Assembly: GCA_002803225.1 (NCBI GenBank)
Contig: NXFV01001264.1
Span: 1-20,136 of the forward strand
DNA: 20,136 nucleotides
Direction: 5' to 3'
Origin: Gamarada debralockiae
Lineage: Eukaryota > Ascomycota > Leotiomycetes > Helotiales > Hyphodiscaceae
A model generated the notes under the pieces. That model saw only the letters and a program-made list of their open reading frames with translations, was not told the DNA's origin and did no database searches. The position numbers and the translations under genes were made by a program. Shown here piece by piece: positions 1-10,623 of the stretch (position 1 is the first letter of the stretch; each line of letters begins with the position of its first letter).

Positions 1-576
1 TATAAGTAAAAAGACCTATATACTATATTTATATTAGTTATAAAAATACTAGTATCTTAACTATCTTATATTTATACCAGTTATAAAAATACTAGTATCT
101 AACTATCTTATAGTAACTTTATACTTAGTCTACTATAATAAAGTATTAAATTTATTACTATAATTATTAAATTATAAAAGATATAAGGCTTTTAAAGTAT
201 ATTTAATTTAATATTTATATTTTTAAAGTATTAAAAAGAGCTATGTTTATTTAATTATAAAGTTAGTTTTAGTAAGAGTTAGTATTCTAGAGCTTATATT
301 ATCTATTATTTTAAAATAGGCTAAGTTTTAGTCTAGTAATTCTAGAAAAGACTAAGTTTTAGTCTACTATTTTAATATAGAAATTTAAGTAAGTTACCTT
401 AATTTTCAACTATAAAATTATAAACTTTAAATATTAATTATAAAATAATATATAGAAATAAACTAATAAGAAGTAAATATCTATAATATATATATATTAG
501 AGTATATATTAAACAAATCTTAATTATAAGATTTATCTATCTATATATAAGTAACCACGCCCTTTTTGCCCTATAG
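1..576. repeat. Left long terminal repeat (5' truncated by window edge)
   Basis: Direct repeat partner of 2635-3210 at a constant offset of 2634. It contains a duplicated motif around 318-363 built on GACTAAGTTTTAGTC, itself a small inverted repeat. The match stops after GCCCTATAG at about 576; beyond it the two copies diverge. Confidence 0.85.
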
Positions 577-1632
577 TATAAATATCTCCTTTATACTCAA
601 ATAGAATTAGCTATATAAAAGACTATTACTATATTACTATAAACTAACCCTAGGCTTAACCTCTATAAAGATAAAGTTAATAAGTATTACTATTAGGTAC
701 TAGATCTACTTATATAAATTAAACCTTTTACTATTCTAATACTATATATAATAATTATTTAAATAATACTTCTTCTAAAGTAGAATCTCTATAACTAATA
801 AGTTATTAAAATCTTTAACTATAAGATAAGTTTAATTAAAATATATTTTCTTTTTAATATTATAGTAGAAGTTTATAAATATATATATATTATCTATTAT
901 ACTTTACTAGTAATTCTAAAGCTAGATTATTATTCTTACTTAAGTAAAGTCCTTTATTAATATCTTTAGATTTTTAATATAAAGTAAAATTATAATACCT
1001 TTAAACTACTATAGACTTACTTATTCTATAGCCTCTTAGATAGTTTACTATATATAATATAGCTTATTTAATAAAACGAAATATATAAGAAGCTATTCCT
1101 AAGGTATTATATTTACTTTCTAACTTTATCTTTTAATACTTTAAATAATAAAATTATACTTCTTATATTAATAACTAAATAAATATTATTAGGTCTATAA
1201 ACTTATATAATACTTATATATAATAAAGAGAAGAATATTATTTATTTATACTTTAAAGTTATTATTAAAAAGATAACTTATTTATTAATCTTCTTAGTAA
1301 AGATATAAGAAAAAGAGATATAATAAAATATCTTTAAAACTAACTAATTAACTAAATATATAATATAAGATCTTATAAATAAGTTTAAAGACTAAATAAG
1401 TATATCTATTATTATTAAAGTAATAAACTTATTATTAATATAGATATAAGCTTAACTAGAGATTTAAAACTAATATTTATATAAGATTCTAATAAATACT
1501 ACCTTTTATAATATCTAAGCTTATTATATATCTTATAATACTATTAATATTAAATATTACCTCTACTATCTAACTTAGTATTTCTTTTACTTATATATAA
1601 ATATATTTAAGAGTCTTATTTAAATTATTTAA

Positions 1633-1766
1633 ATAGATTTTACTAAAGATTTATTACTTTTAAGTAGCTAATATTAAATTAATAAGGTTATTATTATAGT
1701 ATACTATCTAGCCTAAACTAAGTATATCTAGGCAGCTACTATTAATAACTTTACTAATAAAGATCT
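1633..1766 (+). pseudogene. Trace of a Ty3/Gypsy integrase core in the retrotransposon
   Basis: One frame reads IDFTKDLLLLSS, six codons with two stops, VIIIVYYLA, a stop, TKYI, a stop, then AATINNFTNKD. With stops taken as RIP-mutated Q or W codons and L for P, this resembles the start of the Ty3/Gypsy integrase core (a DF..DLP.S block followed by VVVDRLTK and a threonine-rich stretch). The blocks are in the same frame with about the expected spacing. The acidic active-site residues are not convincingly preserved. The assignment rests on recalled family motifs only; a profile search on a de-RIPped consensus could overturn it. Confidence 0.4.
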
Positions 1767-2634
1767 ATAGACTAGAATATACTTTATACTTATTAGAATA
1801 CTTATAATTAAATTACTTATAGTAGTTATAATAATACCCTTAAAACTATATAAGTTAATTAGCTAATTATATACTAAGTTTATTTATTACTAATTAGTTA
1901 TTTACTTTATTATTAAAAATAAGCTTATTAATATTTAAAAACTTAATATCCTTCTATTTAATAATAAGCTCTTTAATACTTAATTCCTTTAGCTTAAGCT
2001 TTAAAATATTTATTAAAGCTAAACCTAGAGATAGACTTAGTAGTATAAGAAGAGATATAAGCTTATTATTAATTATTAGTAGTAAGTAGTCCTCTCTCTT
2101 ATAATATAGTACCTTATCTACTAGTAAAGAAGTATTATTTTTACTAGGACCTAATAAAAGAGCTAGAGAAAAGACTTTAATTAATTAAGTATCTTATTAA
2201 ATAGCTTACTTATTATATTTAACTTATCTCCTATATATATTTCTTATATTATATCTTTTCTTAAGAGAAAAATAAACTTATTTTAAACCTCTCTTATTTA
2301 AAGAAGCTATAGATATTATTAAATATATTTTAGTAATTATATATTAATATCTCTTCTCTTATTTTATACTACTTAATATATAATATTAACTTTAGAAATA
2401 TATATTTTATCTTAGCTAGAGGCTATAAATAGTTTAGTTATAGTCTAATAATTTAATTTCTTTATCTTAAGTATACTTTACTTTCTTTACTTAATTCTAC
2501 TTTATTTTAAGTATATATCTTATATTATACTTACTTTAATACTTATAATAACTTTTTAGGCCCTTATTAACTTAAGCTAATAAGAGCGACTATAATATTA
2601 TAAGTTATAGCTTTTATACTTTTATATATAAAAA

Positions 2635-3210
2635 CATAAGTAAAAAGGCCTATATACTATATTTATACTAGTTATGAAAATACTAGTATTTTAACTACTT
2701 TGTATTTATATTAGTTATAAAAATACTAGTATTTAACTACCTTATAGTAACTTTATATCTAGCCTACTATAATAAAGTATTAAATTCATTACTATAACTA
2801 TTAAATTATAAGAGATATAAGGCTTTTAAAGTATATTTAATTTAATATTTATATTCTTAAAGTATTAAAAAAAGCTATATTTATTTAATTATAAAGTTAG
2901 TTTTAGTAAGAGTTAGTATTCTAGAGCTTATATTATCTACTATTCTAAAATAGGCTAAGTTTTAGTCTAGTAATTCTAGAAAAGACTAAGTTTTAGTCTA
3001 CTATTTTAATATAGAAATTTAAGTAAGTTACCTTAATTTTCAACTATAAAATTATAAACTTTAAATATTAATTATAAAATAATATATAGAAATAAACTAA
3101 TAAGAAGTAAATATCTATAATATATATATATTAGAGTATATATTAAACAAATCTTAATTATAAGATTTGTCTACTTATATATAAGTAACTACGCCCTTTT
3201 TGCCCTATGG
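2635..3210. repeat. Right long terminal repeat
   Basis: Second copy of 1-576. The true LTR start may lie nearer 2591, just after AAGAGCGAC, since the left counterpart of 2591-2634 would be outside the window. The right end carries a small tandem duplication: GCCCTATGG is followed at once by TTTGCCCTATAG (to 3222). No target-site duplication can be tested because the left flank is missing. Confidence 0.8.
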
Positions 3211-3720
3211 TTTGCCCTATAGTTTAACTTTTTAGAAATTAATAATAAATTATATTAAATTTAAAAGAACTATTAAAAATTATATAATATTCTTCTTAGC
3301 TAAGGATAATTTTCTCTTTTATTTAAGTTTAGACTAAAGAATAAAAGATAAATATTAAGAATTAAATAGAAATAAAGAATTAAGTATAAACAAGCAAAAG
3401 ATCTCTTAAGTAAAAGTCCTCGCCTAGTTTATATACTTATTATAAGTAAGATAAGAGAAAAGAGGAATACTAAACTTTAGTTTATTTAAATACTAGAATT
3501 AAATAATTTAACTATAAGGTACTAAAAATTTGCGATTCTTAATTTAGATTAAACTCTATTATAATATATAGTATTATTAAAAAAATTAAAAACTAAAAAT
3601 TTCCTTAAACCTGCCTAACCCTAAGACTTAGTTTAGTTCTAGAGTTCTACCTGTTTTTCCCACACCGCCGATCCAACGACCGATTCAACTAGGTGGCGCA
3701 CCCCGCTAAGCCGCTTCCGG

Positions 3721-3743
3721 CGCCGATTCAACTTGAATCGGCG
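3721..3743. repeat. Perfect inverted repeat, 11-bp arms
   Basis: CGCCGATTCAA and TTGAATCGGCG are exact reverse complements separated by one base. The word CGATTCAAC also occurs at 3681 and the variant CGATCCAAC at 3669, so the palindrome sits in a cluster of related words. It may be a protein-binding site or the relic of a transposon terminal inverted repeat; neither can be decided here. Confidence 0.6.
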
Positions 3744-3810
3744 ACCGCCTCATGTAGAGGTAGATAATACGAAGTAGGTACCCACCTACTAGGCACCCGT
3801 TATATAATCA

Positions 3811-3841
3811 ACCCACCCACGGGTATACCCACCCACCGGGT
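3811..3841. repeat. C-rich tract, G-quadruplex candidate on the minus strand
   Basis: The plus strand has ACCCACCCAC, the 10-bp palindrome GGGTATACCC, then ACCCACCGGG. The minus strand therefore carries two GGGTGGG pairs about nine bases apart. Such G-rich subterminal tracts also occur in fungal hAT-like transposon ends, but no partner terminus was found. Confidence 0.45.
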
Positions 3842-4444
3842 AAAGTGCGCAGTCTAGATATGGGTGTATATTTGTAGGCTGCCATGATGGCTGGCAGAAC
3901 GCAGAACCTTGAATAGCCGTGTATTGGTGCCAGACTGCAGATCGATATAGGAAAGTTTAGACGGGTCACTCGCTCAACTACTTGCTGTATAGGACTCGGA
4001 GCTCTGCATCGGGGTACGTTCAACTGTGTTCTCTAACCTATAGTAGGCTTTCCTAACTATCCTCGGCAAACTCAAGAATAGATTCAAGCGCAAGGGATAG
4101 TACACTGCGATTTGATGGGTCAAGAAAAGCAGCCCAGTAGATGTCTTTGGGCTCCGGTAATCAGCACCAGGCTCATAAGGCAGAAGGATTTTTGGAGTCT
4201 AGAACTAACAAAGGCGAGGCGGTTTCCATATGAGGGGAGTTGCAAAAGCTACTTGCACGTCAAAGTCTTTGCAGCGTTGTAAAATAAGTTGAGTAGCGCG
4301 GGTTAAGAGGCTAGCCCGCACCCATGCATCACACAAAACCTCAAAAACAGGTAAGAAACCGATTCTTCCTCAATCCAAACCAAACCAAAAATACAACACA
4401 TCACACAATTCTTTCTGCAGAAGCATCTTAACTCCCTTTCATAA

Positions 4445-6094
4445 TTACCAAGCGCTGAAGTCGCATGAGAGCTGGAGGTTGCTAGACTGCGATGGGAAAA
4501 GGAGATACTCTAGGCATTTGTAGACGTTCTTAGACCCATGGGTATTATCATCTCCAGAGTCACCTTTCCGTTGATTAGCGTACTTTCAAAATCCATGAGC
4601 TAAATAAACGTCAACTTACAGCCGTCCATTGCTTGAGTGAATCCAGATACGCAATCATCATAGTACTCAGGCGATGACAAGTATTCCCCAGCTTGCGAGG
4701 AACTCGCATCCCCGACCCACCAGTCATCGTTAGAGCAGGTAGACAAACTCCATCGGGTGGCGAGATAAATTCTTTCAATCGCACCAAGTCCAGTCTGTCC
4801 TCCAGAATCACCAAGAAGCTTTGATCCATCAAAAGGGTATGAGTTCCAAGATGGGCAGTTATGCTCAGTAAAGGTAAAGGGCTTGTCTTTACAGAAGTTC
4901 TTGATTGCGTCTGCCGCTGCGATTCTGTTGAACGTGTCCTTAGTGGGAATAAAACTGGGAACGGTGCGGTTGTCATTACAGGAAGCTGAAGAGGCTGGAC
5001 TGGGAGAAGGGGCTATCGTAGGGCCTGATACCATGGTAGATGATGGTGGAATTACTGTCGAAGTGACAACCTTCAGTTCATGGAATTAATGAGGAGCTGA
5101 ACGAGAGGATTGCGGGGAAGACTTACATCGCATTGAGAGTCACCGGAAAGGACCGGACAATTGACTGCCGTTCCTTGGGGAGACACGACCTGAGTGCAAG
5201 TACAAATGGGTACGAGAGCAGTCGAAGTGGCAGCAGTGAAAGAAGCGAAGCGGTTCTGTAAGAAGCTTGCCATGGCAGTGGCACTTGCAGGGTCGAAAGA
5301 AGGACCCAAGGTTTTATCGATACCAGTGACTTCTGGCAAAGGTGTGAGTGATGCAGTTGAAGAAGTTGTTATGGAAGCGACTGAGGTTGGAGCTGCTGTG
5401 CCAATATTTGCGGATGGTATTTTGACCCCTGGTGGAATCTGGCCTGAAGTTTGCCAGTTGAGATATGCCAGAAAGATCCACATAGTTGCTACGGAGTAAA
5501 CTGCGCCGTTAATAATGGTTCCCAGCGCCACATCACCCGCTGTAGGCACAAATGTTTTCGACGCCCCGTCAATGCCGCTGGAGAAGCTTGGAGGGGCATT
5601 GGCAGAGATATACTCCAGTCCACAGCTGTTGACATCTCGCTTCTTGAATTTTGCTGCACCACAGGCGGCAGTAAGTGTGTTGAACAGGCCTTCGAGTTGT
5701 AAGCTGCCTTCAGGTGAGATTGTAATGGTCACATCACCAACTGACACTCCATCTGACCCTGTCGTTGCGGTACTGACAGCTACCGGAACAGAGGTGGTTT
5801 GGGTGACTGGGCTGTTGCTCGATGTGGTGGTTATCGTCTCGAGTATTGCCGAGCCAGAACCAATCCATTGAGTTGTAGTCTGGTCAGAGGAATAGTAATT
5901 GGGGTCTGTTGCAACGCTAAATAAGAACGAATATAAGTATCAAATAAGAGAGGCTCATAGCTTTGACACACTAACTAGGTCACCGGATTAATTCCAATTT
6001 GACCGGAGGTAGTTGGCACAATTGCTTTCTCTCCAGGCCTAGCGGATGTAATCCATATCAGTAGCGGCAAAGACCAGAGAAAGGTAGGGAACAT
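4445..6094 (-). CDS. Secreted cysteine-rich protein of unknown function, four exons
   Basis: Exons are 6094-5976, 5916-5127, 5070-4620 and 4563-4445, giving 1479 nt and 492 aa. Introns are 59, 56 and 56 bp with donors GTTAGT, GTAAGT and GTAAGT; the last has a GCTAATC branch site. All phases join and a TAA closes the frame. Residues 1-18 (MFPTFLWSLPLLIWITSA) look like a signal peptide. A Ser/Thr-rich stretch follows, then a KRD-containing Cys segment, a hydrophobic stretch at about 170-194 (ending FLAYLNW) and another Ser/Thr-rich linker. The C-terminal half has many cysteines, including CTC, NFC, HNC, STC, DDC and DGC. The run DDCVSGFTQAMDGCDSGDDN resembles a Cys-containing module that I recall near the C-termini of several fungal secreted proteins; I cannot name a family. 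No catalytic motif is evident. It is transcribed away from the metallopeptidase-like gene at 7360. Confidence 0.75.
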
Positions 6095-7359
6095 CGCAGA
6101 AGAAACAAGATAATGACAAATGAGGCTTTGTTCGAAAATTCCCTTTTCAAAATGGGTATGTGAAAACTCGAAAATTCAAATAACAGAAGATGTTCGAGAA
6201 TGACCTTACTTCGAATCGAGACTGTGGGAGGTGTAAACCATATATAGAGGTAGTGTGGTAAATAAGTGTTGCAAATGGAGGTTTGTGTGTGATGTTGCTC
6301 CTCAATGTAGCAGTTGAAATGGTTAAAATAGTACAGAGTTTAATGACCAAGGTTTTCTACCTCTTGTTGGTAACAGGGGGGCGTAAGAGGGCTGTGTTAG
6401 GCTTAGGCCGTGCTGCGAGCATCCCCAAAATAGTACTAGCGCAAGCTCAGCCACATCACAAAATAGAACCTGGCCTTAAGATGCTTCAACCGCACATTGC
6501 AACATCCAACCATAGTCAGTGAATTACTATGTTACAACAGTTCGTGCCGCGTGTTATAAAGAGGCACGTTGTCATTCGTCCACTAGCCGCCGGTCGTCAT
6601 TTTTCCGCGAGCCTCCAACGCAGATTTTTTACCGCCTGTTGGCTCTTATAATCCTTCAAGACCTAGTTCGCCACAGTGACCCAGCATCTAGGCCTAGATT
6701 TGTCAATTGGGTTTTTCCGGAGTCAATGTTGGGCAACTCGGTCATATCAGACGCTCTTGTAGAGCTCGGGTTGGGCTAGAGGCGGACCAGGCCGTATAAA
6801 TTCCGACCTCCATCCCAGGTCAAACTAGAAGGCTTTGGGGAAGCCTCAGGGTGTGCTTCGGCCACTGCGCAGTCACCAATTGGAGATGTCTACTGCGAAT
6901 AGCTCTTGATATTGTTATTTATGTGTCTGGAGGGCATATTTTTGTCCTGAGCAACAAAGCCACGGTCAGGCCCGAGTTGGGATCTGGCGAAGCTTTCATT
7001 GGCCACCTCCTCGGTGTTGTTCTATTCTTTTCTCGAATGTTCACATCATTGTGAATAACCTTTATTTCACAGCCATCAAGGTTCTAAAAATTATTGTTTA
7101 CGCCCTACGGAGTATTTCCAACGCTCCAGATGGTGGGTTGGGCGTTTTTGGCCTTTTTCGTATTAAGTGTATAAATAGAAGCCAATCCTTCATCCGTTCC
7201 CCTCAGATTGAAAGTCTTTCAAACTACAAAAACACATCCTGATCAATGTTCTGCTTATTGTCTTGATATTTTCTAAAAATCGAAAGCCTTCGGCGTTTTC
7301 TATTTCTTCAAGTCACTCTTGGCTCACCACTACATTCCAGTTCTAGGACTATCCCAACG
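6095..7359. promoter_or_regulatory. Divergent intergenic region between two secreted-protein genes
   Basis: About 1.26 kb separates the start codons of the two divergent genes and should hold both promoters. Short open frames inside (for example 6283-6522, 6519-6779 and 6851-7054) show no recognisable family and no supporting splice structure. The stretch 6536-6850 is richer in CCG/CGG-like words, possible zinc-cluster factor sites, but none forms a convincing pair. Apart from the TATA-like site noted separately I can assign nothing specific. Confidence 0.5.
7170..7177 (+). promoter_or_regulatory. TATA-box-like site upstream of the metallopeptidase-like gene
   Basis: TATAAATA lies 190 bases before the ATG at 7360 and is followed by a pyrimidine-rich stretch with TTCATCCGTTCCCCTC at 7188 onward. 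That fits a fungal core promoter with a 5' leader of roughly 130-160 bases. This is placement by motif only. Confidence 0.4.
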
Positions 7360-8917
7360 ATGACGCCGAGCTTCTTAGAATGCGATTGCGGCATATTGCT
7401 TTTCTGGGCAATGCTCCTCTCTCCTGCCCTGTCAGCTTTCACAGAAGTTTTTGAGGTGAAGGGTGGGACTGATAAGGGGGGCTGTGATGAGCTTGGCTCA
7501 GATCTTCCCGGACTTTATGACGAGGCAGTCAGTATCATTGACGCTGCGAAGACGGCATTTGATAACTACGAGAACGATTTCGAGGTTCGAAAACTTGGCC
7601 AGACTTTCTTCGGGATACAAATGAGTGCGGACGGGTCGTCAACGGGAGGAGATCATGCAGACAAAACACTGGAAAATGTTCAGAGTACGTCCAAAGGTGT
7701 TCCCAGCAATATCAAAGAATTGAGCTAACTTCCTGTCTTCTACGAAGCCTCATTTGAGGGTGCCCTAGCTCGATTGACAGGCACTGAAGATCCACCTGAA
7801 GGGAAAATTTGGCTGTTCTGCAACAATGACTTCTGGGAGGCCCAGAAGGTAACGGACTCAGGTAAATATATGCCCCTCTAGCCCACAAATGGCCCCGAAA
7901 TTTTGACCATATGCACAGTATGGAAGAAAGATTCGGATGGAAACATTATCAAGTCTGAAGATACAGTGATGCAAGTGTGGGGAGAAACTAGCCCTCCCAT
8001 AGTAAGAGGTACGTATTCACAATTGCCCTGGGATGGCCTGGGTGATAGCTTACTTCTTGCAGGAACTGTAAGCCCTTATTTCCTTTCAGATGCGTCGAGA
8101 GCTTTAGGACTATTCAAATCTAGAGATTTCACAATGGATCAGTGCTAACGAGCGATACTCGGCTCCATGACCTGTGCTAATTCGATCCAATAGCAAATGG
8201 TGTACTACTCACCAGAGGCACACATTTATGCAATTGGTGACGCCACCGACGCAACTGGCGCTGGCGGGTTTCTCGCCATTTGCAATAATAATAAAGAAGT
8301 TGCGCGAACTTATTTTGACGATACTCTCACTTCCGTCGCATTGATGCTGTGTGGCAATGGCTTCTTCAACGCACCCGCAGGCTCAAACAGGCTAGACACT
8401 AGCCAGACTGTACTTGGGACAACGCTTCAAAGCCTAGAACCACGATCTATGACTATTATTCATGAATTATTCCATATGCTAGGCGGTAAAGCAAGCCAGG
8501 ATCTTGGTGCACGAACGCCTCCCGCCACTATTCCTCCGTTACTTACGGATCAATCGCCTAACCCTAACTGGCCCGGAGACCTAAATAACTTCATAGAACA
8601 AACACGTCAAGCCGGTACGCTTAGTTGAGGCTCTTTTTATCCAGTAGCTACTGACCTGTTCCAGACAGCGTAACAGAAGTACAACTGCTTGCCTTGGGTA
8701 CATACTTTTACCTCTACCTCGCCCTCTTTCTCGCTGACTTTTATCAGATCCCAACTCACCAGTGGACACAAACCCTCAGAATTATGCTTGGGCAGCAGTT
8801 GCGGTTTTCCTTGCCCAAAATGGCGCAAAAATGGATTATTCTACTGGACTAGCGCGACCACTGGGCTCCCCTGCCGCACCTCCAGCACCGGGGAGGAAAC
8901 GGAATCCGCTCCTCTGA
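7360..8917 (+). CDS. Secreted zinc metallopeptidase-like protein (HExxH, fungal M35/lysine-specific-like)
   Basis: Preferred exons are 7360-7684, 7748-7861, 7919-8001, 8194-8614, 8665-8697 and 8748-8917 (1146 nt, 381 aa). Most introns are 50-63 bp with clear splice sites, for example donor GTACGT and branch GCTAAC in the first. The third is longer and uncertain (see findings). Residues 1-26, ending LLSPALSA, form a likely signal peptide, followed by GGCDELGSDL. The zinc-binding HELFH is at residues 264-268, inside MTIIHELFHMLGG and preceded by the hydrophobic block SVALMLCGNGFF. After the last intron the protein reads NPQNYAWAAVAVFLAQNG, like the C-terminal NADSYAxFALAxY block of fungal secreted peptidases related to deuterolysin and lysine-specific endopeptidase. 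The third zinc ligand is not certain; D of QDLG is a candidate. Expected role: extracellular proteolysis, if the uncertain middle exon is intact. Confidence 0.72.
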
Positions 8918-9245
8918 CATAGTAAGAGCTTTGGTCACCGTGGCCTCTCATTTTGATGGGAAGTGTGTTTGAGCAGGATCCTTGTTCGCAAAGTTTGAGA
9001 AAGCATGGACCAGTATTTTGTATATGTCAGTTGCGCTGGCTGTTACTGTGGCAACGGGCTGTATACGTATCTGGGGTTCTGGCAACCCTACGAGTCTTCC
9101 CTCCTTAGTTATCAATCAGTTCTCAGTCAATACATGATTTGGCATACCAATATCGTCTGATTCGACAGTATAGCAGGTTCTGAGTTCGCCGAGGTGAAAA
9201 ATGAACAAATCCAAGCCTCTTCCTTAGTGTTGGAACAATCACTGT
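8918..9245. other. Intergenic region between convergent genes
   Basis: This 328-base gap lies between the 3' ends of the metallopeptidase-like gene and the minus-strand F-box gene. I see no gene, repeat or RNA in it. It should contain both polyadenylation regions, but no strong signal stands out. Confidence 0.5.
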
Positions 9246-10623
9246 TTATTTACTTGGCCTGAGTAGGGCACGCAAATTAATACCGATCTCCTCAAAAGCA
9301 ACTTTCACGCCTGACGGAGCTTCCCACTCTTTCTTTCTGCCTAAGACAATTTCCGGCCCGTAAGGCTCCTTCCCCTCTCTTTCAGAGACTTTTACTTGTG
9401 ACAACTTTGGGAAATGGGTGCATTTGTGTTCTGCCAAAACAAGAAGCCACTGGTAATCCTCTACTCCTCCACGAACACTCTTGAAAGCCCAGGACATAGA
9501 GTCAAAATATATCTGGTAGAAAAGGTAAGCGGCTGAAAGAACTTTTGAAGCTGTAACCATTAAGACTTACCTCCAAGATCTCTAAACTAGCTGGCAGTCG
9601 TTGGTAGAAGTGAATATCCCCCAGATGCGTTATCTTGCTTGTACCTGGGCTGCATGTTTCTTGAAAGAGGAACCGGTCTTGAATCCTCAACACCTTTAAA
9701 ACAGGAAAGCTTCTGAAATTTATGAGCGGCAGTACCAGACACTGAGGCCGAAATTCAGTTGCCAGGAATAGTTGCAACAAACTTGCTCTAGAGTTGGCAA
9801 GAGCATTGGAAATATCAGGGCAAGAGAGCCCGTAGCGTCCAAATTGTGCCCCTACAATCCAAATCACTCTTTCCAAAGCCGGATGACATGTGAGGAGCAA
9901 GTCAGCAATGGGCAGAATCGGAGGATATGAGCCCCAAAATTGGAGGGACTTCAAGCTGGAGAACGTGGTGCTATGAAAGCCCTTATATTGAGGTAGGATG
10001 TCGCCAGAGCGGTCGCCATCGAATTTGACAATACTGAGATGCCGAAGAGATTGAATTGTGAAAAGGGCCAATATATCGCCGACAGCGATTTTATCGTCCT
10101 CAATTTCGAGGGTTTGAAGATGTGGCAGTAGAGAAATGACAGGTAACCGGATCAATTGCTGGGAAGGGTTCAATTCACACCACCTTCGCGGTGGCTTGGA
10201 TTGAGGAAGATGCGCATTGTGTACAACTGGCAGTGAACCTCCTTTACCAGCGATCAACCTTAGGTTGCAGAGGAATGTAAAATCCACAAGTAGACCGAGA
10301 AATTCCTCAAAAGTTCCCCTGTCAGTATCAAGCCAAGTGAAATCCACAGATCGTACCCAGTAAGCATACTCGGGTCGATTCTGAACGACAAGAACCAAAC
10401 GATGCAACCTTTTGAGACTTTTTTTATTGCTCCAGCCGAACTGACAGTCAAGTTGAATTTTGCGGTATAGAAGAGGAAGCGCTGATGGCCCGAAACGTTT
10501 GCAGGCAAGTATAAGATGGTACAAATCTTGGCGCTTAAGAATATCGTCGTTTGAGAAAATTTCGAAGAGTAAGTCGTCAGAAAGATTGAGAACCCCCATT
10601 TCCAAAATGTTTTCTAGGCTCAT
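9246..10623 (-). CDS. F-box / leucine-rich-repeat protein
   Basis: Two exons, 10623-9571 and 9512-9246, total 1320 nt (439 aa). The intron (9570-9513, 58 bp) starts GTAAGT, ends TACCAG and is phase 0, so LEILE joins to IYFDSM. The open frame extends upstream to 10785 but has no ATG at its beginning, so I take the ATG at 10623, ten residues before the F-box. Residues 11-57 are an F-box: LSDDLLFEIFSNDD, then LYHLILACKRF and LLYRKIQL. The rest shows regular leucine-rich strands (LPHLQTLEIEDD near 167, then LRHLSIVKFDGD, LKSLQFWG, FPVLKVLRIQDRF, LPASLEILE), typical of LRR substrate-binding regions. By family, it would bind Skp1 in an SCF ubiquitin ligase and recruit an unknown substrate. Fungal genomes carry many such variable F-box/LRR genes, so the substrate cannot be inferred. 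Confidence 0.85.

Larger units (their letters stand above)
1..3210. mobile_element. RIP-degraded LTR retrotransposon, left end outside window
   Basis: A sequence of 576 bases at the left edge recurs in the same orientation 2634 bases further on, with no indel at the positions checked, bounding an internal region of about 2.06 kb. The whole block is extremely rich in A and T, full of TpA and nearly devoid of CpG, and has no usable reading frame. In the first 180 aligned positions every difference I found between the two terminal copies is a transition (C/T or A/G), the signature of repeat-induced point mutation. The left copy probably starts before the window, because possible LTR sequence lies just upstream of the right copy (from about 2591). 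The internal region is short for an autonomous element, so it may be internally deleted or non-autonomous. A primer binding site and polypurine tract can no longer be recognised. Confidence 0.85.
3211..4444. other. Gene-free transition from RIP-scarred DNA to normal DNA
   Basis: From 3211 to about 3600 the sequence stays AT-saturated, perhaps more RIP-affected repeat. At 3640-3760 composition jumps to GC-rich with repeated CGATYCAAC words and an inverted repeat. A C-rich tract follows at 3811-3841. From 3850 to 4444 composition is ordinary, and the part nearest 4444 would be the 3' untranslated and downstream region of the minus-strand gene that ends there. No convincing coding sequence was found. 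Confidence 0.6.

Noticed and set aside
3808..4023. Minus-strand open frame of 71 codons
   Set aside because: It runs through the C-rich repeat tract, has no family resemblance and no splice or promoter support.
5194..5871. Plus-strand open frames (5194-5499, 5451-5702, 5515-5871)
   Set aside because: They lie antisense to exon 2 of the secreted-protein gene, whose frame is supported by a signal peptide and three phase-consistent introns.
6283..7242. Chain of plus-strand open frames in the divergent intergenic region
   Set aside because: Translations are low in recognisable motifs, frames do not join by good splice sites, and the region is needed for two promoters.
8581..8922. Open frames at 8581-8828 (minus) and 8689-8922 (plus)
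   Set aside because: They overlap the last two introns and the last two exons of the metallopeptidase-like gene in other frames; the spliced reading gives a family-like C-terminus.
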